Origin: a bacterium | Lineage (GTDB): Bacteria > Zixibacteria > MSB-5A5 > GN15 > FEB-12 | Assembly: GCA_030612965.1 (NCBI GenBank) | Contig: JAUWMW010000011.1 | Span: 1-23,483, forward strand | Reading direction: 5' to 3' | Length of the DNA stretch: 23,483 nucleotides | In this document: in pieces, positions 16,039-23,483 of the stretch | Numbering within the stretch: the first letter of the stretch is position 1 | Layout: every line of letters begins with the position of its first letter | Notes under the pieces: generated by a model | Seen by the model: the letters and a program-made list of their open reading frames with translations, nothing else | Told to the model about the DNA's origin: nothing | The model's database searches: none | Position numbers and translations under genes: made by a program

Positions 16039-17065
16039 TGGTCCGTCCAAAATGGTTTGTTACCAGTTCGTCCTTGATACGTTTCAGCAGATTCTTTGAT
16101 GCCAGATTGTGTGCCAACCGGATGCCGTTGCAAATGGCGCGGGAGTTGGAAGCGCCGTGGCAGACGATCACCACACCGTTTACGCCCAGGAGCGGTGCAC
16201 CCCCGGCTTCCGCATAATCGAACCGGTCGCGCATCCTGCGCAAGAACGGCAGGAGCAGCACCGCGCCGACACGCGAAAAAATATTGGTCTGGATCTGGCG
16301 CTGCATCGACTTGGCTAACATCGGCCGAATCGACTCAGTAAACTTTAGAAGTATGTTACCGGTGAAACCGTCGGTGACGGCGACATTGACGGTGCCGGAA
16401 AGGATATCCCGACCCTCGATGTTGCCGACAAAGTTGATCTTCGAGTTCTTCAACAGTCTCAGCGCGTTGAAAATAAGCTCGTTTCCTTTGCTGCGTTCTT
16501 CGCCGATTGAAATCAACCCGACGCGCGGCGCCTCCTGACCGAATACCACCGAGTAGTATACCGAACCCATCACCGCAAACTGTGAAATGTGTGTCGGTTT
16601 GCAGTCGGCATTGGCGCCGACATCAAGGACCACAGTCTTTCGGCCGGTCCAGGTGGGAAAAACGGAAGTTATGGCCGGACGACTCACGCCCTCCATACGG
16701 CCCAGAGTCAACAGAGACGTACCCATGACAGCGCCGGTGTTGCCGGGCGAAACGAAGCCATCCGCCTTGTTATCGCGCAGAAGTTTCAGACCGATGCGGA
16801 TGGAACTGTTGCGCATACGAACGCCCTCGGACGCCGAGACTTCCATCGGCACCGCCTCGTCGGCATGTTCGATAGAGATGTTGGCGGGTATCTCCGGCAG
16901 CGCCTGAAGCCGTCGTTCGATAATCTCACGACGGCCGACCAGCGTTACGTGCAGAGAGTCACCAGCACTCCTGGCAGCTTCCACGCCGCCGTCGATTATG
17001 CCATCCTCGCCGCTGTCGGCGCCCATCACATCCAGCACAATGTTATGACGCTTTGATTCCGTCAT
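15965..17065 (-). CDS. plsX: Phosphate acyltransferase PlsX
   Basis: PlsX converts acyl-ACP to acyl-phosphate, the donor for PlsY in phosphatidic acid synthesis, so it joins fatty-acid and phospholipid pathways at the inner face of the membrane. The 366 residues contain VLDVMGADSGEDG, GNTGAVMG, DVGANADCKP, SIGEERSKGNELI, TDGFTGNILLK and VVIVCHGASNSRAI, all in family order. The start ATG 17065 has GGAG four bases upstream; a TTG immediately before it is not needed. It is longer than many family members (about 330-350) because of a charged tail of roughly 30 residues rich in Asn and Arg, which overlaps the start of fabH in another frame. Confidence 0.96.
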   Translation of the reverse strand: MTESKRHNIVLDVMGADSGEDGIIDGGVEAARSAGDSLHVTLVGRREIIERRLQALPEIPANISIEHADEAVPMEVSASEGVRMRNSSIRIGLKLLRDNKADGFVSPGNTGAVMGTSLLTLGRMEGVSRPAITSVFPTWTGRKTVVLDVGANADCKPTHISQFAVMGSVYYSVVFGQEAPRVGLISIGEERSKGNELIFNALRLLKNSKINFVGNIEGRDILSGTVNVAVTDGFTGNILLKFTESIRPMLAKSMQRQIQTNIFSRVGAVLLLPFLRRMRDRFDYAEAGGAPLLGVNGVVIVCHGASNSRAICNGIRLAHNLASKNLLKRIKDELVTNHFGRTNGTKDESQNNRNRVVRASAANDQR

Positions 17066-17110
17066 CAAACTCCGATACCGGTTAGCTCAGTTGTTGGTGT
17101 CGGCAACGCG

Positions 17111-17296
17111 CTACGACCCCTGACTGGGCGCAAACACTTCGCGACCGTCGTAGTATCCACATTGCGGACAGATATGATGCGGCAACCGCGCCTGGTGGCA
17201 ATGCGCACATTCCACCACATTGACCGCCGTGATTTTCCAGTTAGTGCGGCGCTTGCGACCTCTGGCCCGCGAATGTCTTCTCTTAGGCAGTGCCAT
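17111..17296 (-). CDS. rpmF: 50S ribosomal protein L32, zinc-ribbon form
   Basis: L32 is a small protein of the large ribosomal subunit. The 61 residues begin with the typical basic MALPKRRHSRARGRKRR and carry a complete zinc ribbon, Cys30-x2-Cys33 and Cys43-x2-Cys46, so this is the zinc-binding paralogue type. AAGGAA lies six bases upstream of the ATG at 17296. The start lies within the last 14 bases of the DUF177 gene. The rpmF-plsX pairing is conserved widely and links ribosome and membrane synthesis. Confidence 0.97.
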   Translation of the reverse strand: MALPKRRHSRARGRKRRTNWKITAVNVVECAHCHQARLPHHICPQCGYYDGREVFAPSQGS

Positions 17297-17843
17297 CGAT
17301 GTTTCCTTGCTTCTTATCCGATTCTTGCGGGGTGGGCGCGAGCTTTTTCAACGCCGCCCAGCGTTCGTCAATTACTTCTGTCTTGCAACCGCACGGACCG
17401 TCGTTGAGGTTCTTCCCGCACTGAGCACAGAGACCTTTGCAGTCCTCTGAGCAAAGCGGTTTCAACGAAACGGCCAGCAGGATTGCCTGTCTGACTATCT
17501 CGGTCATATCGGCGCGCTGGTAATGGTCGAGCAGGACGTAGTCCTCATCGTCCAGCGCTTCTTTCCGATGCGCCTCGTGCATGTCTGTGGAACAAACAAT
17601 AAAGTCGACCGAATTGTTCACTTCCATTTCAAACAAAGCAAGACAGCGCGCGCACTCCAACGTCACCCTGGCTGCGACTTCGCCCTGGCAGTAGAATTCC
17701 TCGCCGGCTTTCTGGATAGCGAGGTCGACTTTTGCCTTTTCTACGGCGTGAACCCCGTCGAAATCCAGAGAAATCTTTTCCGGGTCGCTCTCTAGAACTT
17801 TATGTGCCGGGAACGTCTCGAATTCCCGAAAGTCAACTATCAC
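17283..17843 (-). CDS. yceD: DUF177 (YceD) family protein, 23S rRNA accumulation factor
   Basis: DUF177 proteins are small, acidic, metal-ligand-bearing proteins linked to 23S rRNA accumulation in bacteria and plastids and are nearly always found before rpmF. Visible here are LECARCL in the middle and a Cys-rich end CSEDCKGLCAQCGKNLN followed by CGC, suggesting a zinc-binding site. The GTG at 17843 gives about 186 residues starting with IVDFREFETF, which matches where family members usually begin. An alternative TTG at 17873 would lie within the predicted promoter's spacer and has no ribosome-binding site. The GTG also lacks a standard site but falls at the predicted transcription start, so a leaderless mRNA is possible. 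It is first in the fatty-acid cluster. Confidence 0.9.
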   Translation of the reverse strand: MIVDFREFETFPAHKVLESDPEKISLDFDGVHAVEKAKVDLAIQKAGEEFYCQGEVAARVTLECARCLALFEMEVNNSVDFIVCSTDMHEAHRKEALDDEDYVLLDHYQRADMTEIVRQAILLAVSLKPLCSEDCKGLCAQCGKNLNDGPCGCKTEVIDERWAALKKLAPTPQESDKKQGNIDGTA

Positions 17844-17851
17844 AGCCTCAA

Positions 17852-17880
17852 ATGGTATACAAATGGAGCGCAAAAGTCAA
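17852..17880 (-). promoter_or_regulatory. Predicted promoter of the yceD-rpmF-plsX-fab cluster
   Basis: On the minus strand TTGACT (17875-17880, 5 of 6) is followed after 17 bp by TACCAT (17852-17857, 4 of 6); TATACC at 15-bp spacing is a second possible -10. Either predicts transcription starting at about 17843-17847, at the GTG start codon itself. Confidence 0.45.
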
Positions 17881-18152
17881 GGCAAAAAGAGCTTGGACTT
17901 TCCACAAAAAATCTGCGATTTTAGCCGATTCTGGTACACATGTTCGTCCCTGATTGACCTTTATCAAATCACCCATCACTGTTGAAGACCGCGCTCAGCC
18001 TACACTTGTACGCGCCCAGACGGCTCTATAGCGGGTCAAACGCAAACAAGGAACTTGCCACTGATCGGTCACAAAAACTCGAAAGTTTCCCCATTTTTCG
18101 AAAACCGGAAATTCCACTTACTGAAAATGTCAACCCCTTGACGCAATTCACA
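17874..18152. other. Intergenic region between the barrel/small-ORF unit and the lipid cluster
   Basis: No gene larger than about 22 codons and no recognised RNA is visible. On the minus strand there is a perfect TTGACA inside the inverted repeat GTCAA-CCCC-TTGAC (18129-18142), but no good -10 at 16-18 bp. A weak terminator-like stem AAACT-TTCG-AGTTT followed by two T (18075-18088) has only one G-C pair. TTTTCGAAAA (18095-18104) is a small palindrome. The right end of the region holds the -35 of the cluster promoter. Confidence 0.5.
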
Positions 18153-18269
18153 TTAGCAGAAATCCTCAACCATTAATGGGGAAGGTCCTGCTGCAATCAC
18201 GGTTGACGCCATGCACACGACGCCGATCACGAATGCAAACAGCTTCGGACAGCGTCTGATCTTCACCAC
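18153..18269 (-). CDS. Small ORF, 38 residues, with signal-peptide or membrane-anchor character
   Basis: Starting at a GTG that overlaps the last codons of the barrel gene, the frame encodes 38 residues and ends at TAA (18153-18155). The start is basic (MVKIRRCPK), then the hydrophobic run LFAFVIGVVCMASTVIAAG, then a short tail PSPLMVEDFC. The order of a positive end, a hydrophobic core and an AxA-like site is that of a Sec signal peptide, or of a single-pass small membrane protein. A second GTG follows the first directly. A GAGG ten bases upstream of the first GTG could serve ribosomes. I do not recognise a family. It could be a real small protein, a remnant of a longer gene, or chance; codon conservation in relatives would decide. 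Confidence 0.4.
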   Translation of the reverse strand: MVKIRRCPKLFAFVIGVVCMASTVIAAGPSPLMVEDFC

Positions 18270-19900
18270 AATGCTCGCACCTCAAGCGACAGGGTCGTCC
18301 GATGACGCTCGCCCGAATCACGATCATAGGTTCGGCTCATCTTGACGGCCATAGTCATACCATCCCAAAGAGTCTGTTCATTTCTAAGAAAGAGGTACCA
18401 ATAGTCCACGGTCCCATTGCGCCCATCCAGCCTGGCCAGATTCGACCACAATTGCAGCCTTCCCGCTCTCGCTGTTGGATAGTCCAGGTGAATGAAAGCC
18501 GAGATGTAATCGGACCGACCGCTCTTCGTATTGTACGCAATATAACCTCTGACAGCGGCCTGGCCAGTGGTAAATCTAACTTCCAATCGAGTCCGATGGG
18601 AAGTCGTGCTGATCGCATCTCCGGCGACAAGGCGTCGACGTGACTTGACCAGGTGGTCAAGGCGCAGCGAAACTCTTGGACGAAACTGCCTGAGCAATCC
18701 TGACAGCAATTGCAGGTCAGAGCTGTCTCGATGTTGCCCTGAATACAGCAAACTGTTCACAAGTTGTATCCGGTCTGACACCAGAACAATGGTCTTTATC
18801 ATCCCCCCCTGATGCCCTGACCTTTTTTCACTCAATTCAAAGTCAACATCCTCAAGATAGGTAGTTCGCCGACTGCGACCGCTCTTGCTGCCACCCGAGA
18901 GATCGAGATAGCTTTCACCATAGCTCCACGCGGCGTACTTTATCTGGGCGGTGTTGAAACGATGCCGACCTTCGATCAACATACTCCCCCACCCGGCCCG
19001 CTTCCCTGCCTGGGCACAAATCTCTATCGCCGTGTAGCCACCATGATAGCGATAGCGAGTCGACGGAGCGATCTTCACATCGTAGAGAGATTTGTCCGAG
19101 TGCCGATTCCTGAGACGATTGACGCCCACGATGACACCTGGACTGAAGGAACCCATCCTCCAAGCCGCCATACCGGCAACGGTAGCCAGACTGTGGTCAG
19201 CATCACGATTGAACGACCAGAGCAGGTGGAGTTGCGCCGCTCTCACTTGCATCTTGACATAGACACCGTTGTACCCACCGTAGTCGGGGAACAAGAAGGA
19301 CTCACCCTCGAGCCGCTTAGAGAAATCGAGTAACTTGCCCCGATAGCCAAAGGCAGTGCCCAACCCAAGTCTTCGCGAGTAGTTCCCCAGACGAAGTTCG
19401 CGCAACCGACCCTCGCGGCTTCGGAAAGTTACATAGCGATCAGCTATCCGCTCAACACCGGCGTGGTCCCTTTCGATACGCATAGATGTTGACCAGTTAG
19501 CAAAAGTCCACCGAATGCCGGCCCGGTACTGAGATTCTGAAGCTTCTTTCAAGTGCTGATAGTAACGGTAGCGGAATTCGCCGTGAGTGTCGGCATCCAA
19601 ACGCACTCTCGGGTCGAACCCGGACTGCTGTTCGTTCTGAAGAGAGGTTGATAACGATGTAGAGTCGTCGTGGAAGTAGCTGAGGTTCGGCACCTCATCC
19701 AGTAGATGGCGATTAGTGGCGTCGATGCCGGTGCGGGTAGCTTCACGAAGTACCAGAAACTGGTAATAGTCCATTTCACCGGCGGCCAGTGCGAGGAACA
19801 ACTCATCTTCTGAAGGATAGACCTCAGTCGACAACTCTTGCGACACTGTTACCGATGTAATCACCAGGACGAGAAGTAACGCCGGCGCGATTCTCTGCAA
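18263..19900 (-). CDS. Predicted outer-membrane beta-barrel protein of unknown function
   Basis: I do not recognise a named family with confidence. The 545 residues start with a signal peptide (QRI, then APALLLVLVITSVTVS). A short helical region follows (about 27-80; LFLALAAGEMDYYQFLVLREA), then about 450 residues of alternating polar/hydrophobic strands rich in Tyr, Arg, Gly and Ser, ending in SLEVRALW. A C-terminal aromatic residue after a beta strand is the usual signal for BAM-assisted insertion. Segments such as LRLGNYSRRLGLGTAFGYRG resemble barrels attached to helix-hairpin-helix regions in Bacteroidetes-type proteins, which is only a likeness. The start is TTG 19900, two bases after the activator's stop and without a clear ribosome-binding site, so coupled translation is likely. 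Confidence 0.8.
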   Translation of the reverse strand: MQRIAPALLLVLVITSVTVSQELSTEVYPSEDELFLALAAGEMDYYQFLVLREATRTGIDATNRHLLDEVPNLSYFHDDSTSLSTSLQNEQQSGFDPRVRLDADTHGEFRYRYYQHLKEASESQYRAGIRWTFANWSTSMRIERDHAGVERIADRYVTFRSREGRLRELRLGNYSRRLGLGTAFGYRGKLLDFSKRLEGESFLFPDYGGYNGVYVKMQVRAAQLHLLWSFNRDADHSLATVAGMAAWRMGSFSPGVIVGVNRLRNRHSDKSLYDVKIAPSTRYRYHGGYTAIEICAQAGKRAGWGSMLIEGRHRFNTAQIKYAAWSYGESYLDLSGGSKSGRSRRTTYLEDVDFELSEKRSGHQGGMIKTIVLVSDRIQLVNSLLYSGQHRDSSDLQLLSGLLRQFRPRVSLRLDHLVKSRRRLVAGDAISTTSHRTRLEVRFTTGQAAVRGYIAYNTKSGRSDYISAFIHLDYPTARAGRLQLWSNLARLDGRNGTVDYWYLFLRNEQTLWDGMTMAVKMSRTYDRDSGERHRTTLSLEVRALW

Positions 19901-19902
19901 AA

Positions 19903-21345
19903 TCAGCTCAGTTGGTACTTTTTCAGTTTCCGATAAAGCGTGCGTTCGCCGATGCCGAGTATACGTGCGGCTTCTTTGCGGTTACCGTCGGTTTGAACGA
20001 GCACGGCTCTGATCATGTCTTCTTCCATCGCCTCGAGATTTCCGGCCTCACCGGCAGGAGGAGACTCATCAATATCGGCTTCTTGAGCTTCACCGGGGAT
20101 GTGGGCGGTGATCAGGTCGCGCAACATGCGCACCTCGTTCCCAAGCGAAAGGATGGCGTGATAGATCAATTCGTGCCCGGCTTCTTCCACCGTCTTACCG
20201 GTCGACACCGGCAGATTTCTGGCAGCGACATACTGCTCATCGAGGAACCGCTGCACATCGTCGGTTTCGACCAGCCCCTTGCCCTTCAGGGCCAGCATTC
20301 GGTCGGCAAAATTCCGTAACTGACGGACGTTGCCGGGCCAGTCGTACTTCATCAACAATTCCAATGCGGAATCCGAACAGGTCAAGTGTGAGTTCTCGCG
20401 CCAAAAATGCTCCAGCAGCGGCTGGATGTCACCCTTGCGCTCCAGGAGTGACGGCAGAACGATTTTCACCACGGCCAGCCTGAAATAAAGGTCTTCACGA
20501 AATGTCCGATCGCCGATTGCTTCGGTCAGGTCGCGATTGGTGGCTGATACGATTCGGATGTCGGACTTGTACGCAACCGATGAACCAACAGGATAAAACG
20601 TGCCGTCCTCCAGCACCCGCAGCAGTTTCACTTGCATGTCGGCAGAGGTTTCTCCGATCTCGTCGAGAAACAACGTGCCTCCATCGGACTTATGAAACAG
20701 CCCCTCACGGCGACCCACCGACCCGGTGAAAGCTCCCCTCTCATGACCGAACAACTCCGACTCGAGGATTCCGGAGGCCAGGGCGCCGCAGTTGATCGCT
20801 ACATAAGGACGCTCGGCACGATGAGAATGATTGTGAATAGCCCGGGCCACCAGTTCCTTGCCCGAGCCCGATGCTCCCACTATGAGAATAGCCATGTCGG
20901 TGGGTGCCATCCGTTCGATGATTTCCGCCACCGCTTTGATCCGACTTGAGCGCCCGACGATACCGTACGTGCGCAGGAGTTGCTTTAGACGCAGAATGTG
21001 TTCAACCTTGGCGGCCACGTGATCGTGTCCGATCGCCTCTGACAGGACACCGTCGATATAGTCCGGCTCGGAGTCCACGGCCAGATTGTCCTCGGCGATT
21101 TTCCAGATTTCCATCAGGCCGTTGGATCGACGCAAGCGGGAGACCACCGCCGCGGTGAGGTCGGTGCGAGTTCCATGATACAGGATGAGGTCAACCCGCG
21201 CCTCTTTGACAATCTGGTACAGTCGGGACAGTTCCGTACAGGTCTGACCTATCCTCTCCCAATCCGTGTCGCCGTACTCGCTCGCCGTCGGATGTGTCAG
21301 GACAACGACTCGTCGCAGTCTTTCTTCGTCAGTCATCTCAGTCAC
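19903..21345 (-). CDS. Sigma-54-dependent transcriptional activator with degenerate receiver-like N-terminus
   Basis: This bacterial enhancer-binding protein would remodel sigma-54 RNA polymerase using ATP. It has 480 residues. The AAA+ domain (about 128-365) holds Walker A GASGSGKE (157-164), the sigma-54-contacting loop GAFTGS (204-209), Walker B GGTLFLDE (222-229), arginine-finger region FREDLYFRL and GNVRQL. A Fis-type helix-turn-helix ends the protein (NRKEAARILGIGERTLYRKL). Residues about 10-122 have the strand/helix rhythm of a response-regulator receiver, but the strand VDLILYHG puts His57 where the phosphorylated Asp should be, and the acidic pair after strand 1 is absent. Activation by ordinary phosphorylation is therefore unlikely. 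The GTG at 21345 has GGAGGA ten bases upstream; ATG 21336 is an alternative. It sits between rnr and the barrel gene; its targets are unknown. Confidence 0.92.
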   Translation of the reverse strand: MTEMTDEERLRRVVVLTHPTASEYGDTDWERIGQTCTELSRLYQIVKEARVDLILYHGTRTDLTAAVVSRLRRSNGLMEIWKIAEDNLAVDSEPDYIDGVLSEAIGHDHVAAKVEHILRLKQLLRTYGIVGRSSRIKAVAEIIERMAPTDMAILIVGASGSGKELVARAIHNHSHRAERPYVAINCGALASGILESELFGHERGAFTGSVGRREGLFHKSDGGTLFLDEIGETSADMQVKLLRVLEDGTFYPVGSSVAYKSDIRIVSATNRDLTEAIGDRTFREDLYFRLAVVKIVLPSLLERKGDIQPLLEHFWRENSHLTCSDSALELLMKYDWPGNVRQLRNFADRMLALKGKGLVETDDVQRFLDEQYVAARNLPVSTGKTVEEAGHELIYHAILSLGNEVRMLRDLITAHIPGEAQEADIDESPPAGEAGNLEAMEEDMIRAVLVQTDGNRKEAARILGIGERTLYRKLKKYQLS

Positions 21346-21365
21346 AATTCGAGAGTCCTCCGGCC

Positions 21366-23483
21366 TTATCGATAACGCTTCTTTTTTTTCTTTCGCTCAG
21401 CGGGGCTACGCGAACCTGCACCGCTGTGGCTGTCATCGGTCGATGCAGACAGATCGATCTCATTGCGCACCTTATCTACTTTTATCACACTTACGCGAAT
21501 CGCGTCACCCATGCGAAACACCCGTTGCGTGCGACGGCCGACCAGGCGGTATTGCTGTTCTTCGTACAAGTAGTAGTCATCGTTGACCGATGACAAACGC
21601 ACCAACCCTTCCGCGCCGAGATTGTCCAGCCGGACGAAGAAACCAAAAGCGGTCACCCCCGAAATGACGCCGGTGAATTCATCACCCACATGTCGCGCCA
21701 TATAGGCCACCTGCTTCATTCGGACGGCGTCTCGTTCAGCCGCTTCCGCAATCCGCTCCGTTTCGGAGCAATGTTTGCCGGTATGATCGATGACCGAAGA
21801 GACCCGTTTGGCAAAGGCCGGGGGGTATCCTTTATCATTCAGTTGGCGCAGCAGGCGATGGACCAGCAGGTCGGGGTAACGGCGAATCGGCGAAGTGAAA
21901 TGAGTGTAGTGTTTGAAAGCCAGACCGAAGTGTCCGATATTGGTGCGTTGGTAGACTGCCTTCTGCATCGAGCGCAGCATAAGTTCATTGATAAAATCGG
22001 CCTCGGGACGGTCCTTGACCCGCTCCAAAAAGCGTGCAAGCTGGATCGGCTTCATCTCGGGTGACACCGGGAAGCGATGACCGAGACGCGACATCATGGC
22101 CGAGAACTCCTCCATCTTCTCAAGGCTCGGTCGGTCATGAACGCGATACAAAAACGGTTGGGCGCGACGAAACACCTCCAGCGCCACCGCCTTGTTGGCG
22201 ATCAACATGCACTCCTCTACTAAACGATGCGCCTCAAGCCGAATCCGACTGCCCAATTCGAGCACCTCACCTTTTTCATTCAGAACCAGCTTGGCCTCGG
22301 GAAGATCAAAATCCAAAGAACCCTGAGCGAAGCGACGCTTGCTTAACAGACGGGCTACCTCCCGCGCCAGCCTCAGCGATTCAGCCACGCGATTCACTTT
22401 TGGCGACAGCTTTGTCTCGCCGTCGAACAACGCCTGTACTTCCTCGTAAGCTAAACGAGAGCGCGACTTGATCACGCTGTCCACTAACTCCCAGCCTTTC
22501 AGGTCCCCCTTGCGGTCGATTTCAAGAAAGATCGTGTGGGCCAAGCGCTTCCGATTCGGCTTGAGTGAACAGACATCGTTGGACAAGACCTCCGGCAGCA
22601 TGGGAACCACTTTGCCGGGCAAGTAGACAGAGTTGCCGCGCTCGAACCCCTCACTATCCAGCCTCGAGCCGGGCGCGACGAAAAACGATACGTCGGCAAT
22701 GTGAACACCTAACCTGAAGCCCGACGCCGTGCGCTCCACACTGATGGCGTCGTCGTAGTCTTTGGCGTCCTCCGGGTCTATTGTGTAGATGCAGTCTTTA
22801 GTCAGGTCCACCCGGCGCGCGAACTCCTTGTCGAGATTTCGCCCGGCGGCCTGCTCTGCTTCGTTCAGTGCGTCCGCTGAGAATTCGTCGGGGAGATCGT
22901 AGTTGCGGATAACAGTCAGCAAGTCCACCCCGGCTTCACCCGGGAAGCCGAGCCGTTCGATTACCTTGCCTTCCGGATTGAGGTTGGGGTTCTCCCACTC
23001 GGTCAGCCGCGCCACCACCTTCTCGCCGTCTTCAGCTTGTTGGCTTTCGCGCTCCGGAATGTACAACTCGCGGTGCAGACGAGGATTGTCCGGCAGTACC
23101 GTGCAGAAATGCCGCCCGCGATGAAACAGACCGACGATATTCCGCTCGACCCGTTTGAGAATCCGGATCACGCTGCCGGTCTGTCGGTCGCCACGCATCC
23201 CGGTCAACCGCACCATCACCTCATCACCATCCATTGACGTGAGCAGTTCAGTGGACGGGATCATTATGTCCTCAGGTTCACCCTCGCGAATCAGGAAACC
23301 GGTGCCGCTGCGAGTCATCTGCAAAGTACCGGTGGCGATATTCAACTCCGAAGCCACACCGATCCGGTTGCGCTTCAATCGCACCAGTTTGCCGCCATCG
23401 AGCAACTGCTTAATCAGTTCCCGAAACCGTCGGTAGTCCGGCTGGGCGATTCCGAGCGCCTTGGCCAGTTCCTTGACCTTCAT
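21366..23483 (-). CDS. rnr: Ribonuclease R (VacB/RNase II family), possibly 5'-truncated by the window edge
   Basis: RNase R is a processive 3'-to-5' exoribonuclease that degrades structured RNA, rRNA and defective mRNA. Visible are a winged-helix-like N-terminus (about 1-42), cold-shock-type RNA-binding domains, the catalytic RNB domain with IDPEDAKDYDDAI (Asp236, Asp242, Asp244 and Asp245), a C-terminal S1 domain (about 595-680) and a basic tail KKKKKRYR. The ATG occupies the last three bases of the window. Related proteins often have 10-20 residues before the KVKELAKALGI helix, so the true start may lie further upstream. The 705 residues seen are within family range (about 650-820). The tail is encoded by an A8 run with frameshifting potential. 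The downstream activator begins 20 bp after the stop. Confidence 0.96.
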   Translation of the reverse strand: MKVKELAKALGIAQPDYRRFRELIKQLLDGGKLVRLKRNRIGVASELNIATGTLQMTRSGTGFLIREGEPEDIMIPSTELLTSMDGDEVMVRLTGMRGDRQTGSVIRILKRVERNIVGLFHRGRHFCTVLPDNPRLHRELYIPERESQQAEDGEKVVARLTEWENPNLNPEGKVIERLGFPGEAGVDLLTVIRNYDLPDEFSADALNEAEQAAGRNLDKEFARRVDLTKDCIYTIDPEDAKDYDDAISVERTASGFRLGVHIADVSFFVAPGSRLDSEGFERGNSVYLPGKVVPMLPEVLSNDVCSLKPNRKRLAHTIFLEIDRKGDLKGWELVDSVIKSRSRLAYEEVQALFDGETKLSPKVNRVAESLRLAREVARLLSKRRFAQGSLDFDLPEAKLVLNEKGEVLELGSRIRLEAHRLVEECMLIANKAVALEVFRRAQPFLYRVHDRPSLEKMEEFSAMMSRLGHRFPVSPEMKPIQLARFLERVKDRPEADFINELMLRSMQKAVYQRTNIGHFGLAFKHYTHFTSPIRRYPDLLVHRLLRQLNDKGYPPAFAKRVSSVIDHTGKHCSETERIAEAAERDAVRMKQVAYMARHVGDEFTGVISGVTAFGFFVRLDNLGAEGLVRLSSVNDDYYLYEEQQYRLVGRRTQRVFRMGDAIRVSVIKVDKVRNEIDLSASTDDSHSGAGSRSPAERKKKKKRYR

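Noticed and set aside
18075..18088. Possible intrinsic terminator AAACT-TTCG-AGTTT
   Set aside because: The stem is 5 bp with a single G-C pair and a very short T tract, too weak to call.
18129..18142. Perfect TTGACA on the minus strand as a promoter
   Set aside because: No acceptable -10 element occurs at 16-18 bp; the hexamer is part of a small inverted repeat and may be chance.
1..23483. Numerous open frames on the plus strand, some over 200 codons
   Set aside because: They lie antisense to well-supported minus-strand genes, show no family motifs, have biased composition typical of shadow frames in GC-rich DNA and lack ribosome-binding sites.

Overview
The window is about 23.5 kb of bacterial chromosome. 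It carries 21 genes that I can support, all on the minus strand, so they are described here in the direction of transcription, from high to low coordinates. Most are core housekeeping genes with compact spacing and many stop/start overlaps. I see no mobile elements, CRISPR arrays, rRNA or tRNA genes. A predicted outer-membrane barrel protein with a signal peptide, a sigma-54 activator and the type II fatty-acid genes point to a diderm bacterium of moderately high GC. The gene set, and two large secreted proteins that I cannot place, would suit an uncultured lineage of the FCB type (for example Zixibacteria-like). That placement is a low-confidence impression, not a measurement.

Layout by transcription unit. 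(1) 23483-18153: rnr (RNase R, starting at the window edge), a sigma-54-dependent activator with a degenerate receiver-like N-terminus, an outer-membrane beta-barrel candidate, and a 38-residue ORF with a signal-peptide-like sequence whose start overlaps the barrel gene's stop. (2) 17843-11028: the classical lipid cluster yceD(DUF177)-rpmF-plsX-fabH-fabD-fabG-acpP-fabF-rnc, which couples ribosomal protein L32, phospholipid precursor supply, fatty-acid elongation and RNase III. (3) 10655-10230: a very basic, histone-H1-like protein whose Lys/Ala/Arg tails flank a SANT/Myb-like core; it has its own terminator. (4) 10050-9265: etfB alone, with a promoter in front and a strong terminator behind, and no etfA beside it. 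(5) 9030-6787: a 747-residue secreted protein of unknown function with a GATase1/ThuA-like C-terminal fold, driven by a near-consensus promoter placed so close that the mRNA is probably leaderless. (6) 6721-2353: two half-size ABC exporters with complementary degenerate motifs (a heterodimer) and an inositol-monophosphatase-family enzyme, chained by 4-base overlaps or close spacing. (7) 2241-1: a GlmM-position phosphohexomutase and the N-terminal half of glmS, which together feed UDP-GlcNAc synthesis.

The most unusual items are these: the A8 run at the end of rnr, which forms a correctly phased -1 slippery heptamer opening into the activator frame without a stop; the small signal-peptide ORF after the barrel gene; the H1-tail/SANT protein, whose upstream AT-rich region is flanked by a perfect 9-bp inverted repeat; the monocistronic etfB; two apparently leaderless promoters; and a 22-bp near-perfect palindrome nested in a longer imperfect one between etfB and the 747-residue gene.
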